Below, piece after piece: positions 7,349-15,482 of a DNA stretch of 37,766 nt. Under the pieces are notes generated by a model. The model ran no database searches. It was not told the DNA's origin and saw only the letters and a list, made by a program, of their open reading frames with translations. The DNA is from Faecimorpha sp963627615. Its GTDB lineage: Bacteria; Bacillota; Clostridia; Lachnospirales; Bianqueaceae. The stretch is from assembly GCA_963627615.1 (NCBI GenBank), contig CAVGBV010000009.1, forward strand, positions 1 to 37,766, written 5' to 3'. The position numbers and the translations under genes were made by a program. Position 1 is the first letter of the stretch; each line of letters begins with the position of its first letter.

Positions 7349-7677
7349 TGTCCAATCAAACGATTCCCTGTGAACAATATACCATTCGCCTCCATTCCCC
7401 CATGGGATGGATTCAGATCAAGGCTTCCCTATGGATGGACTCAGACACAGAATTCCATGGGGAGGCCCGTTTGATGGGAATTACAGTCCCACTGCAGGAT
7501 TGCACCAGAAACGGTTCCACTTACCATTTCAAAGCCTCCCCCAAACTTCCGTTCGGCGTACTGGAAGTCTCAATCGCTGCCGAGATTCACGCAGACGGTT
7601 CTGTCAGCGGTATCGCAAACGCACCCCGGCATAAACCCATGGAAATTCAGGGACAGCGAGTCGGAACACCTGTATAA
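7348..7677 (+). CDS. Hypothetical small protein coupled to the amidohydrolase
   Basis: I do not recognise this 109-residue protein. It has no signal peptide, no membrane span and no metal-binding cysteine pair. Alternating hydrophobic stretches (YTIRLHSPMGWIQIKASLWM, EARLMGITVPLQD, FGVLEVSIAAEIHADGSVSG) suggest an all-beta fold such as a small barrel. The start codon overlaps the amidohydrolase stop (TAATG), and AGAGG lies upstream, so the two are made together. It may be a partner or product-handling subunit of the hydrolase; this is inference from position. Confidence 0.75.
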   Translation: MSNQTIPCEQYTIRLHSPMGWIQIKASLWMDSDTEFHGEARLMGITVPLQDCTRNGSTYHFKASPKLPFGVLEVSIAAEIHADGSVSGIANAPRHKPMEIQGQRVGTPV

Positions 7678-7682
7678 ACATA

Positions 7683-8396
7683 TTACGGTTTCAATGGGCC
7701 GTAATAATAGCTGGCTGTGGCGCCGCCGTCGATGAGGAATGTCGAGCCGCTGATGAAAGCGCCCTTGTCGCTCATGAGGAGTTCCGCCACATTGGCGACC
7801 TCGTCCGCCGTACCGGGGCGGCCTGCGGGACACTTGGCAAACATATTCTTATAAAAGTCTCCGCGGGGGCCGTTGAACTCGTCCAAGGCCAGGGGTGTGA
7901 CGATGATGCCGGGAGCAATGTCGTTGAGCCGCGCGCCACGCTTGCCCCATTCCACTGCCTGGGCCATGACCCGCTTTTCATTGCAGCGTTTCGCCAACTG
8001 ATAGGCATGGAGAGTGTCCCGGATATTCTCCGGCTGCAAAAAGTCAATGGAAAGTAAATCTTCCGTTGGAGTAGTGGCGAGCTGGGCGTCCTGCTCTGTT
8101 GTCAGGGCAGGCATCCGCCAACCGGACTGGCTGGGAGACACGCCCGCGGCGTTTACCAGCATTTTAATAGGGCCGTACTTCTGTCCCTCGGCAATCAATG
8201 TCTGGATAGACTCCCGGCTGGACAGATCCATCTCCATGGGCACTACGTCAAAGCCCGCCTCGTTCATGATCTTGGCGATAGTCTGAGCGTTTTCGATTTT
8301 CTTGTCGCCCACAACAATTTTCATTCCTGTACCCATACGTCGGGCGATGGCCATACCGATCTGCCCGGCACCCGTCAGTAACATCACATTTTTCAT
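7683..8396 (-). pseudogene. SDR-family oxidoreductase with an internal deletion
   Basis: The N-terminus has the Rossmann motif TGAGQIGMAIARRM, and the C-terminus ends FISGSTFLIDGGATAS as in SDR enzymes. YQLAKR supplies the Tyr-x-x-x-Lys pair. Between NAAGVSPSQ and SGWRMPALT (about residue 91) roughly 38 residues are missing. In relatives this segment forms a helix and the strand ending in the ISSQSG serine motif. CCAGCCAG at the join could come from either side. The frame stays open, giving 237 residues, but the core sheet would lack a strand, so activity is doubtful. The ATG at 8396 is chosen; it overlaps the stop of the aldo/keto reductase remnant (TAATG). Confidence 0.75.
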
Positions 8397-8579
8397 TACC
8401 AATTCTTCCTTTCCTTGTCGCTGTCGTGCTGTGTCTTACGCTCCTCCACCATGCTGGCGAACCACTCCACCATGGCCGGGTCATAATGGGAGAAAAACGC
8501 ACTCCTCTTGTGTCACCTGATAGACTCCATAACCCAACTGGGGCATTCTGACGCCATTGCTTAATGTAATGTATTCCAT
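8396..8579 (-). pseudogene. Aldo/keto reductase remnant (both ends joined, middle lost)
   Basis: From the ATG at 8579 the sequence reads MEYITLSNGVRMPQLGYGVYQVTQEEC, the N-terminus of an aldo/keto reductase. The frame then shifts and stops. In another frame the same stretch reads AFFSHYDPAMVEWFASMVEE and ends SDKERKNW, the C-terminus of such enzymes. About 220-230 residues, including the catalytic Asp-Tyr-Lys-His set, are gone. The join is at GAGTGCG near 8500. It lies between the flavodoxin and SDR genes, so the original order was probably reductase, flavodoxin, aldo/keto reductase, SDR. Confidence 0.8.
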
Positions 8580-8589
8580 GGTAACCTCA

Positions 8590-9102
8590 CTATTTCGCGG
8601 ATGATACCCACTTACGAAGGGCATCATCCGCATGATCCACGCTGCTGCCATGAATGGCAAGCCCCTGGGTGACGACCGCGTCCGGTGCGGCTTTTTGAAT
8701 ATCCCTCTCCGTACGGGAAAGGCCACTGCCCTCATGGGTACAGAAAGGATGGATGATCTTACCGGAAAAATCGTAATTTTCAAGGAACGTATAGACTGCC
8801 ATAGGCATTGTTCCCCAGTAATTAGGATAGCCCAGATATATTTCATCGTAAGCGTCCAGATGCTCCGGCAGGTTTAACACTGCCGGACGGGCATTGGCCC
8901 GCAAGTCCTCTTTTGCCTCGGCAGTGCAAGTGTCATAATCCTCCGAATAGGGCCTTGCCTGTTCTATCTTATATATCTCACCGCCGGTGATTTTAGCCAA
9001 CATCTGGGCCGCTTTTTCCGTATTACCGACAGAGACGCGGCGATGCGCGCCTCCAAAATAATTCTCTCCCGCACGGGAATAAAACGCAATCAAAGTCGCC
9101 AT
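8590..9102 (-). CDS. Flavodoxin
   Basis: The 170-residue protein has a flavodoxin-like fold. The phosphate-binding loop region is IAFYSRAGENYFGG, and RRVSVGNTEKAAQMLAK follows. The central YLGYPNYWGTMPMAVYTFLE is typical of the long flavodoxin family of Clostridia that binds FMN and carries electrons. The C-terminal GLAIHGSSVDHADDALRKWV also fits. The start at 9102 follows GGAG in GGAGATTTAAT. The gene lies immediately behind the flavin reductase at 9104-9634, so they are cotranscribed. Its electron partners are not shown, but the broken AKR and SDR downstream hint at a redox cluster. Confidence 0.88.
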   Translation of the reverse strand: MATLIAFYSRAGENYFGGAHRRVSVGNTEKAAQMLAKITGGEIYKIEQARPYSEDYDTCTAEAKEDLRANARPAVLNLPEHLDAYDEIYLGYPNYWGTMPMAVYTFLENYDFSGKIIHPFCTHEGSGLSRTERDIQKAAPDAVVTQGLAIHGSSVDHADDALRKWVSSAK

Positions 9103-9103
9103 A

Positions 9104-9634
9104 TTAAATCTCCTTTCCCATCTCATAAGCCTGTTGCATCGAGGGATGACGATATACATCACCCTTGTCCCAAGTGCCGGTGCCAAAAATCACACCAGCC
9201 TCTTTGCTGCCCGGCAAACATCGCAAATATCCCCGGAAATCTGCCAGCGTTTCATCCGCGGCGTCATGACGCGGATCCGCCGCCGTGACAATCAAATAGA
9301 ATGTCTTATCACAGATAGCCTGATAATCAGCAAGACAGCGGTCAATCATAGTTTTCATCTGGGCACAAACGGAATAGAAATACACTGGTGACGCCAGCAC
9401 GATCACATCCGCTTCCTTAAGCGCATTCAATACCTCCGCCATATCATCCTTTCGGACACACACATGGCTCTCAGCACAGCCGTAACAGGCCGCGCATGGA
9501 GCGATCTTCTTTTCCGCCAGTCGGATTTTGCGCACTTCATGACCGCTCTCTGCCGCCCCCTTCAGGAATTCATCACACAACACATCGGAATTCCCACACT
9601 TACGCGGGCTGGAACTAATGGCAAGTACCTTCAT
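9104..9634 (-). CDS. NADPH-dependent FMN reductase family / iron-sulfur flavoprotein-like
   Basis: This 176-residue protein starts MKVLAISSSPRKCGNSDVLCDEF, the FMN phosphate-binding loop of the flavodoxin-like NAD(P)H reductase family. CAACYGCAESHVCVRKDDM (about residues 47-65) is the compact cysteine motif of iron-sulfur flavoproteins. VLASPVYFYSVCAQMKTMIDR binds the flavin ring region. The start at 9634 has GGAGGGAGT just upstream. It heads a minus-strand run with the flavodoxin and the AKR/SDR remnants and has its own promoter at 9666-9694. Confidence 0.87.
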   Translation of the reverse strand: MKVLAISSSPRKCGNSDVLCDEFLKGAAESGHEVRKIRLAEKKIAPCAACYGCAESHVCVRKDDMAEVLNALKEADVIVLASPVYFYSVCAQMKTMIDRCLADYQAICDKTFYLIVTAADPRHDAADETLADFRGYLRCLPGSKEAGVIFGTGTWDKGDVYRHPSMQQAYEMGKEI

Positions 9635-9665
9635 AAGAACTCCCTCCAATCTCTTTGATGTCTAT

Positions 9666-9694
9666 ATTGTAACGGAAGCGTCTTTTACAATCAA
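9666..9694 (-). promoter_or_regulatory. Promoter of the flavin reductase-flavodoxin operon
   Basis: TTGATT (9694-9689) and TACAAT (9671-9666) are spaced 17 bp apart on the minus strand, about 32 bp before the start codon of the reductase. Confidence 0.6.
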
Positions 9695-9737
9695 TTTCTC
9701 TTTCAAGCCTTTCGAATAAGTAAAACTGATATGAGCA

Positions 9738-9773
9738 TAAAAAAAGACAGAACCGCAAAAACGATTCTGTCTC
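9738..9773 (-). terminator. Intrinsic terminator after LysR
   Basis: On the minus strand AGACAGAATCG pairs with CGGTTCTGTCT (one wobble) around a six-base loop and is followed by seven T residues. It separates the LysR-ending operon from the flavodoxin operon. Confidence 0.9.
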
Positions 9774-9785
9774 CTACGAGGCGTT

Positions 9786-10670
9786 TCATTGGGCAAACTG
9801 CGCTTTCAGCAGTTCCGCAAACTCCTCCACATAATAGCCTGAGTTGGTCTTTTTCCAGAAAGCACAGTAGTTTCGCAGAATCGGCTCTCCACTCCGCATC
9901 AGAGGAATCCGCACAATCGAGGTTCCCATGGTGGGCAGGGCTGACGCGCCTTCCACCGGAAGAAATCCCTTGCGCCCGATCACCATCAGTCTGGCTTCTT
10001 CCATATTTTCTGCATATAAAAATTCTCCCTGAAGCCCAACGACAGTCTGATAATATTCCTGCTCTATTTCTCTTTGCGCCACAGAAGCGACCAGGATGCA
10101 GGGAATGTTCTTCAACTCCGACGGAGTGATTCGAGAAAGCTGCGCAAGCGGGCTATGAGCGGAAACTTCCACATAGCTTTCACACGTGGTCAGAAGCAGA
10201 TTCACATACTCATCCGAAAACGCTCGCCGCTGATCGTTCAGAACCAGATCTACCTGCTCTGAACGCAGCATAGCGTACAGCTCCTCATGGTTTCCGTAAG
10301 TAACGGCCACGTCCACATCCGGATGTTTTTCCGAAAACAGCTCCAGGGCCCGTTGAAACTCACCACCCGTATAACAGCGCAGATACCCGATTTTGAGACT
10401 TGCCTGATTGCCCTTGGCGATTTTGGCAGCCTCACTGCACATCCGTTCATAATCTGCCGTCAGAATCAGGCTCTTTTGATAAAAGTATTCCCCCGCGGGT
10501 GTCAGCGTAAAGGCGCGGTTCCTGCGCTCCAACAGCTGAAAGCCCAGCTCCCGTTCCAATGCCTGCACCTGCTGCGAGATAGCAGACTGCGAAATAAAAT
10601 TTTCCTCCGCAGCCTCCGAAAAACTGTTCAGCCGAACAACAGACTGAAAGTATTTGAGTTGTTTCAGCAT
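9786..10670 (-). CDS. LysR-family transcriptional regulator
   Basis: This is a standard-length (294 residues) LysR regulator. The N-terminal winged HTH reads LKYFQSVVRLNSFSEAAEENFISQSAISQQVQALERELG, and the C-terminal half is the ligand-binding domain. GGGGTGAACAA precedes the ATG at 10670. Unusually for LysR, it is not divergent from a target gene. It is the last gene of a run with the ACT-domain protein 40 bp upstream, and a terminator follows directly. Its targets could be the flavodoxin operon downstream, but nothing proves this. Confidence 0.92.
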   Translation of the reverse strand: MLKQLKYFQSVVRLNSFSEAAEENFISQSAISQQVQALERELGFQLLERRNRAFTLTPAGEYFYQKSLILTADYERMCSEAAKIAKGNQASLKIGYLRCYTGGEFQRALELFSEKHPDVDVAVTYGNHEELYAMLRSEQVDLVLNDQRRAFSDEYVNLLLTTCESYVEVSAHSPLAQLSRITPSELKNIPCILVASVAQREIEQEYYQTVVGLQGEFLYAENMEEARLMVIGRKGFLPVEGASALPTMGTSIVRIPLMRSGEPILRNYCAFWKKTNSGYYVEEFAELLKAQFAQ

Positions 10671-10710
10671 TTGTTCACCCCCTACCTATATGTTCCGATA
10701 CCGGAACCAG

Positions 10711-11079
10711 TCAGTCCAGGACCGTGTATCCGAAATCTTCAAGAAGATCCACTGCTTTCTGATAGTTTTCTTTTTTTACCAGAAGATAATCCGTATTGTA
10801 AGTGGAAAGCGCAAAAATAGATATACCATGATCCGCCAGAATGGCTGAAATCTTAGACAGTATTCCGACCAGAGAGAAGTCCAGATTGCCTTGAATCCGA
10901 AAGCCCCGCCACCCATCCTCTTGCTGAATCACGTTGCTCGGCACTTCCTCCGTCGGGCATACAAGAGAGCGTTCTTCATCCGTTTTTCCGATAAAAAGAT
11001 ATTCTGCGTCCCAATTCACTTGCGAATAATCTTCGACCTTACATACTGAAAAATCCTGTTCCAACTTCTTTAGTTCCAT
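10711..11079 (-). CDS. ACT-domain protein
   Basis: The 122-residue protein ends in an ACT-like half: FRIQGNLDFSLVGILSKISAILADHGISIFALSTYNTDYLLVKKENYQKAVDLLEDFGY. The preceding AEYLFIGKTDEERSLVCPTEEVP resembles the first half of the tandem-ACT proteins of COG3603. Such domains bind amino acids or similar small ligands. No enzyme domain is attached, so it is probably a sensor or regulatory subunit. The start at 11079 follows GGGAGAAG. It lies 37 bp after the NUDIX gene and 40 bp before LysR. Confidence 0.85.
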   Translation of the reverse strand: MELKKLEQDFSVCKVEDYSQVNWDAEYLFIGKTDEERSLVCPTEEVPSNVIQQEDGWRGFRIQGNLDFSLVGILSKISAILADHGISIFALSTYNTDYLLVKKENYQKAVDLLEDFGYTVLD

Positions 11080-11116
11080 AATCTTCTCCCGAAACTTTTC
11101 CCTTATTGCCTGTCCT

Positions 11117-11740
11117 CTAGTCAAACAGCGTCGGAAGATCCCGGTTTTCATAGGAATCGAAGCACATAAGGATTTGTTCTCTTGTACATTTCTCCACAGC
11201 CAGATTCTCAGGAATCTCTGCTCTGGCAAAACATTGGGTTCGGACCGTCTCAATATTCTCCTCAAATCTTCCGCTCTCATACCGGCACAGCACAAATACT
11301 TTGACTATACCGTAAGCGTAATTCGTCACATTGTGCTTTCTCCAGTCCTGAACGGCAATGATTTTTTCCGGGGTCACCGTCAATCCAGCCTCTTCCTTTA
11401 CTTCCTTCTCTGTATTGGACGCGATCGATTGATCCACATCGCACCAGCCGCCCGGCAGGGCCCATTTTCCGTTGTTCTCCTGCACAAGGAGTATTTTCCC
11501 GTCCATAAAAACCGCTGCCCGTGTATCCACCTTGGGCGTCTGATAACCGGACTCATTACAGAACAGATCATACACCTTATCCACCGGGATCTCTGTTCTG
11601 GCGGACATCATTTCCGCCGCGATCTGCCTCAGCTCCGTATATCTCTCCCTATCATATACATCCTTCCCATATTGCAGTCCCGCCTGCACAATACTCTGAA
11701 TGCGGATAGCAAAATCAATCCATGGATCGTTCATAGTCAA
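11117..11740 (-). CDS. NUDIX hydrolase with N-terminal extension domain
   Basis: The 207-residue protein has an N-terminal helical domain of about 60 residues, of the type found in ADP-ribose/nucleotide-sugar NUDIX enzymes. The NUDIX domain follows (DTRAAVFMDGKILLVQENNGKWALPGGW). The NUDIX box GGWCDVDQSIASNTEKEVKEEAGL has Gln where the first Glu is usual and Lys for the usual Arg. The catalytic EVKEE core is kept. The protein may hydrolyse a nucleoside-diphosphate derivative, perhaps ADP-ribose. A TTG at 11740 is best placed behind GGAGTG; the ATG at 11734 is the alternative. It follows the WYL gene by four bases. Confidence 0.87.
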   Translation of the reverse strand: MTMNDPWIDFAIRIQSIVQAGLQYGKDVYDRERYTELRQIAAEMMSARTEIPVDKVYDLFCNESGYQTPKVDTRAAVFMDGKILLVQENNGKWALPGGWCDVDQSIASNTEKEVKEEAGLTVTPEKIIAVQDWRKHNVTNYAYGIVKVFVLCRYESGRFEENIETVRTQCFARAEIPENLAVEKCTREQILMCFDSYENRDLPTLFD

Positions 11741-11744
11741 TTTT

Positions 11745-12725
11745 TCACTCCAATCCGGCGACGGCCGCCAGAAGCATCTCCGTATATTTTTCTTTTACGT
11801 TCTCAGGCCCCAGAATCCGGACCTTCCCGCCAAATCCAAATACCCAGCTGTAAAATACATGGCTTACCGCGATATTGACCACTACCCTGAACGAATCCGC
11901 ATCATTGGCATAGGTGCTTACCTCTTCACCGAAACGGTCAATGATCGCATCCATGACGTCATTATCACAGATGAGCTCAACCTCTTCATGTTCGCTGTTA
12001 AACATATGGAAGGTGGTGTTGATATACTCATCAATGCTGAACCCTTCCGGCGCGGGTGTGCCCTCCTCCTTCAGGATTGTCGGCCGCTTTACAATGCGGT
12101 CCACGCGGAAATTCCCCAGACGCTGCTTATAATCATAGACACCCACCATATAATAGCAGTCTCCATTCCACACAAGATGCAGCGGCGTGATCACATACGG
12201 TTCTCCGTTCCGTTTGATCTTCTTTTCCTTCTGCACATTGTATTGAAAATACTGAAAAGAGATCTGTTTATTCGTATTGATCGCCTCGTTGATGGCATCG
12301 ATAATCAGATAAATCCCCTCATTGTCCTGCTTGATCCTGCCCTCACAGCTTACATTTCTTCTCAAAGTCGCGGCGACATGGCGGCTGGAAAGCGAGCTGA
12401 TCTTCTCCACCAGTTCCTCGCTCTTTCCTGCTGTTATAAACTTGGAGGACTCAACGGCATCGATCAAAAGCTTCAGCTCCGGCACGTCAAAACGCCGGCC
12501 ATAGAGGTTGTAACGATTCTGTGTGGATTTCACCTCTTCGATCTCCAGGCCAAATTGCCGCAATAGAGCGATCTCTGTTTTGATCGTCTGACGATGTGCC
12601 TGAATTCCGTACCTTTCCCTCAAAATCTGTATTAACTGCGCGGTTGTAAGAAAATGTTCTTCATCCGTCTGTTCGTACAGGATCTTGGCAAGATACAGCG
12701 GCCTCAATTTCGCGTCGTTATCCAT
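11745..12725 (-). CDS. WYL-domain transcriptional regulator
   Basis: This 326-residue regulator starts with a winged-helix domain (LYLAKILYEQTDEEHFLTTAQLIQILRERYGI, TIKTEIALLRQFGLEI). A WYL domain follows, read as ISFQYFQYN...KKIKRNGEPYVITPLHLVWNGDCYYMVGVYDY, and then the WCX region near the C-terminus. WYL domains bind nucleic acid or nucleotide ligands and often act in stress or phage-defence control. The start at 12725 overlaps the acetyltransferase end by 8 bp, which argues for a single transcript. The regulated genes are not evident beyond its own operon. Confidence 0.9.
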   Translation of the reverse strand: MDNDAKLRPLYLAKILYEQTDEEHFLTTAQLIQILRERYGIQAHRQTIKTEIALLRQFGLEIEEVKSTQNRYNLYGRRFDVPELKLLIDAVESSKFITAGKSEELVEKISSLSSRHVAATLRRNVSCEGRIKQDNEGIYLIIDAINEAINTNKQISFQYFQYNVQKEKKIKRNGEPYVITPLHLVWNGDCYYMVGVYDYKQRLGNFRVDRIVKRPTILKEEGTPAPEGFSIDEYINTTFHMFNSEHEEVELICDNDVMDAIIDRFGEEVSTYANDADSFRVVVNIAVSHVFYSWVFGFGGKVRILGPENVKEKYTEMLLAAVAGLE

Positions 12726-13278
12726 ATAGGTTTCCGCCTTTCTCTGCGTTCTTAACTCCGATATACTTCTCAAGCAGTACCAGTTCTATCCCGGGAATCC
12801 CGTTAAAATCCGTTGGGATAATGCCTATTTCCTTATATCCATGCTTTTTATACATAGCGCGCGCTGCGGCATTCTTAGCGTTGGTATCGATTCTAAGCTC
12901 CGGACACCCTTTCTCCGCGGCATACTGTTCATAATACGCAAGAAAGGCTCTGCCGTACCCCTTTCCCGCCTTATCCGGAGCGATCATCAGTGTATGCAGG
13001 ACACACACCTGACTATCCGCCGCCTCGTATTCCCAATGGCCCTGCTTATAAGACTCCACCTGTATCTGATTGATAATGCCTGTCCCACAGATCTCTCCTG
13101 CGTCTTCCAGCACAAAAAGGTCATCTCTTTTCAGCGCGTTTTCCGCGGTAGCCCGTACCGGATATATACCGCGAATCCATCCAATCGTCCGTTCTCCGTT
13201 TTCCTCTGCCGTATGAATCGCGTCATACAGCCTCTCCACCGCGTCTATATCCTCCTGCGCTGCCTTTCTTATTACCAT
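12718..13278 (-). CDS. GNAT family N-acetyltransferase
   Basis: The 186-residue GNAT protein begins MVIRKAAQEDIDAVERLYDAIH. It carries VCVLHTLMIAPDKAGKGYGRAFLAYYEQYAAEKG, in which KAGKGYG is the acetyl-CoA pyrophosphate loop. RIDTNAKNAAARAMYKKHGYKEIG is the usual C-terminal part. The substrate is unknown. GGGAG lies upstream of the ATG at 13278, and a 17-bp-spaced promoter lies at 13318-13346. It is the first gene of the GNAT-WYL-NUDIX-ACT-LysR run. Confidence 0.9.
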   Translation of the reverse strand: MVIRKAAQEDIDAVERLYDAIHTAEENGERTIGWIRGIYPVRATAENALKRDDLFVLEDAGEICGTGIINQIQVESYKQGHWEYEAADSQVCVLHTLMIAPDKAGKGYGRAFLAYYEQYAAEKGCPELRIDTNAKNAAARAMYKKHGYKEIGIIPTDFNGIPGIELVLLEKYIGVKNAEKGGNLYG

Positions 13279-13317
13279 TGATCTCTACTCCCTGTATCCC
13301 CAGAATGCTACAGAAAC

Positions 13318-13346
13318 AGTATATCAAAATGTACCGTATATTTCAA
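13318..13346 (-). promoter_or_regulatory. Promoter of the GNAT-WYL-NUDIX-ACT-LysR operon
   Basis: TTGAAA (13346-13341) and TATACT (13323-13318) are spaced 17 bp apart on the minus strand. It begins immediately after the terminator of the preceding metal-ATPase operon. Confidence 0.75.
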
Positions 13347-13379
13347 CAAAAATCCGTACCGATGGAAAATCGGTACGGA
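13347..13379 (-). terminator. Intrinsic terminator after the metal-ATPase operon
   Basis: A perfect 11-bp stem (TCCGTACCGAT with ATCGGTACGGA) with a five-base loop is followed by TTTTT on the minus strand. Confidence 0.92.
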
Positions 13380-13402
13380 CCAGAGTCTTATGGCAGCTTC
13401 TT

Positions 13403-13573
13403 TTAGGCGCATATCAGCAGTACAGCACATACTACCGTGATGACCGCCCCGATCATACTGACAATCGTATAGATCTTTTTGGATTCCGGATCCTTCTTCT
13501 CCTTCACAAGATAATAGATCCCCGCGCCAAAGATGAGAACTCCAATGATAAGACCGATGATTTTCGTAAGCAT
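13403..13573 (-). CDS. Small two-span membrane protein coupled to the metal ATPase
   Basis: This 56-residue protein (MLTKIIGLIIGVLIFGAGIY...) has two hydrophobic spans (about residues 3-23 and 35-55). They are separated by a charged loop, KEKKDPESKKIY. I know no named family for it. GGAGGAAG precedes the ATG at 13573, which overlaps the ATPase stop codon (TAATG), so translation is coupled. A terminator follows. A short membrane partner or stabiliser of the ATPase is the natural guess; small proteins of this kind are common beside transporters but their role here is unknown. Confidence 0.75.
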   Translation of the reverse strand: MLTKIIGLIIGVLIFGAGIYYLVKEKKDPESKKIYTIVSMIGAVITVVCAVLLICA

Positions 13574-15444
13574 TATTTCTTCCTCCATTTTAATAAGAAT
13601 GCAGAATTGGTGATGACAAGCACAGAGCCCGCGTTATGTACCAGCGCGCCGACGACAGGATTCAATGTCCCGATGATAGCCAAAGCAATCGCGACAAAAT
13701 TCAGCGTCATGGAAAAGGTCATATTGAGCTTGATCGTCGTCATCATGCGTTTTGACAGCGCTATAAGATGCGGCAGCTCCTTGACTTCATCATCTACCAG
13801 AGCAATATCCGCGGCATCCACGGCTATATCGCTGCCGACACCGCCCATAGCAATACCGATATCCGCCTTTTTCAAAGCTGGGGCATCGTTCACGCCGTCG
13901 CCGATCATACATACCGGCATATCGTTATTCTGATATTCCTCAATATACTTCAGCTTATCCTCCGGCAGACAATTGGACCGCACCTCGTGGATATGTAACT
14001 TGGCCGCGATCGTTTTGGCAGCATTCTCATGATCGCCGGTGAGCAGTACAGGCTGTACTCCCAATTCCGATAGCGCTGTAATCGTTGCCGCGCTCTCATT
14101 GCGCAGTGTATCTGACAGAGCGAGGAATCCGGCAAATACACCGTCTACCGCGACATAAGTGACCGTACATCCCTGACGGATATACGCCTCAGCCTCCGGA
14201 GAAGATACCTCCTTCACACCGTGTTCCTGCAACAGTTTCGGATTCCCCGCCAGAACGCTTCGGCCTTGTATCCCGGCACATACGCCTCTTCCGGGAATCA
14301 TCCGAAAATCCGCGGCAGCATCTGGTACACCGCCGCTCTTTTTATAGCTTGTCACAATCGCTTTTCCGATAGGATGCTCAGAAAACTGCTCTGCCGAGGC
14401 GGTCAGACGATATATCTCTTCCTGGCTCCAATCCGCCAGGATACTGCCGACAGCAACCACCTCCGGGGTCCCATAGGTCAATGTACCCGTTTTGTCAAAC
14501 GCGATCACCTTGGCCTTTGCAAGGCGTTCCAAAGCGTCACCCTCACGGACGAGAAATCCATGCTTGGTCGCGTTGCCGATTGCCGCCATGATCGCCGTAG
14601 GTGTCGCCAGTACCAAGGCGCAGGGACAGAATACAACCAGGATGGTAACTGCCCGGATGATCTGTCCGGTGAGAATCCAGGTCAATGCCGCGGCGCTCAA
14701 AGCAATCACTACAATCCATGTCGCCCAACGATCAGCCAGCCCGACAATCTTCGCTTTTCCCGCATCCGCCGACTGTACCAGACGGATCATCCTCTGGATG
14801 GAACTATCTTCGCCGACCTTGGATGCCTCCATCTCAAATGCTCCGAACTGATTGACCGTACCACTGGATACGGTATCGCCGACCGTCTTATCGACCGGCA
14901 GGGATTCCCCAGTCATCACCGCCTGATTGATCGAAGTCTGTCCAGAAAGAATGATACCGTCCACGGGAATGCTTTCACCGGGAAGGACGCGGATCCGCTC
15001 TCCGACCTTGACCTGCTCCGCCGGGATCATCTCTTCCTTACCGCCACGCAATACCCGCGCCGTCTGCGGGGTCAGATGAACCAGCTTTTCAATACCGGCT
15101 CTGGCTCTTGCTACTGTTAATTCCTCCAACAACGCTCCCAACTGCATGATAAACGCGACTTCACCAGCCGCAAATATCTCTCCAATACAGATGGACGCAA
15201 TCAGCGCCAGAGAAACCAGTACATCCGCCTTGATATCAAACGCGGTAATCAACCCGATCACCGCCTCCAAAATGATGGGCAGGCCGCATAGAACAATCGC
15301 GATCCATGCCATATCAAACGGAAGGGGCTGCCATCGCAGCAGGCTGCAAACTACAGCGATACCGGAGATCACAAGTAGAACGATGTCCTTTTTGATGCCT
15401 CCCAGTTCCAGCAGATGTTCCAGCTTTTCCATAACTCGTTTCAT
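13573..15444 (-). CDS. Heavy-metal-translocating P-type ATPase (P1B)
   Basis: The 623-residue pump has all the core motifs: TGES in the actuator domain, the membrane CPC in FCPCALVLATPTAI, the phosphorylated DKTGTLT, SEHPIGKAI and GDGVNDAP. There is no N-terminal HMA metal-binding domain. The last two helices read NMTFSMTLNFVAIAL and HNAGSVLVITNS, not the YN and MxxSS signatures of Cu(I) pumps. The metal is therefore uncertain even though the neighbouring CsoR usually senses Cu(I). Its promoter at 15483-15511 adjoins a CsoR-like palindrome. The downstream small membrane protein is translationally coupled. Confidence 0.93.
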   Translation of the reverse strand: MKRVMEKLEHLLELGGIKKDIVLLVISGIAVVCSLLRWQPLPFDMAWIAIVLCGLPIILEAVIGLITAFDIKADVLVSLALIASICIGEIFAAGEVAFIMQLGALLEELTVARARAGIEKLVHLTPQTARVLRGGKEEMIPAEQVKVGERIRVLPGESIPVDGIILSGQTSINQAVMTGESLPVDKTVGDTVSSGTVNQFGAFEMEASKVGEDSSIQRMIRLVQSADAGKAKIVGLADRWATWIVVIALSAAALTWILTGQIIRAVTILVVFCPCALVLATPTAIMAAIGNATKHGFLVREGDALERLAKAKVIAFDKTGTLTYGTPEVVAVGSILADWSQEEIYRLTASAEQFSEHPIGKAIVTSYKKSGGVPDAAADFRMIPGRGVCAGIQGRSVLAGNPKLLQEHGVKEVSSPEAEAYIRQGCTVTYVAVDGVFAGFLALSDTLRNESAATITALSELGVQPVLLTGDHENAAKTIAAKLHIHEVRSNCLPEDKLKYIEEYQNNDMPVCMIGDGVNDAPALKKADIGIAMGGVGSDIAVDAADIALVDDEVKELPHLIALSKRMMTTIKLNMTFSMTLNFVAIALAIIGTLNPVVGALVHNAGSVLVITNSAFLLKWRKK

Positions 15445-15460
15445 GACGAGTCTCCTTTCT

Positions 15461-15476
15461 ATACCGTATAGGGTAT
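15461..15476 (-). promoter_or_regulatory. CsoR-like operator before the ATPase gene
   Basis: The 16-bp near-palindrome ATACCCTATACGGTAT (minus strand) lies between the -10 box and the start codon. A close copy, ATACCCCGTATGGTAT, precedes csoR at 15850-15865. A related CTATACCCCTATA lies within the -35/-10 spacer. Confidence 0.7.
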
Positions 15477-15482
15477 AGGTAT

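Noticed and set aside
14221..15120. Long plus-strand open frame opposite the P-type ATPase (299 codons)
   Set aside because: Antisense shadow; composition rich in His, Arg and Ser is typical of reversed coding sequence.
13573..15444. Calling the P-type ATPase CopA because CsoR is next to it
   Set aside because: It lacks the N-terminal HMA domain and the YN and MxxSS signatures of Cu(I) pumps, so a specific metal is not supported.
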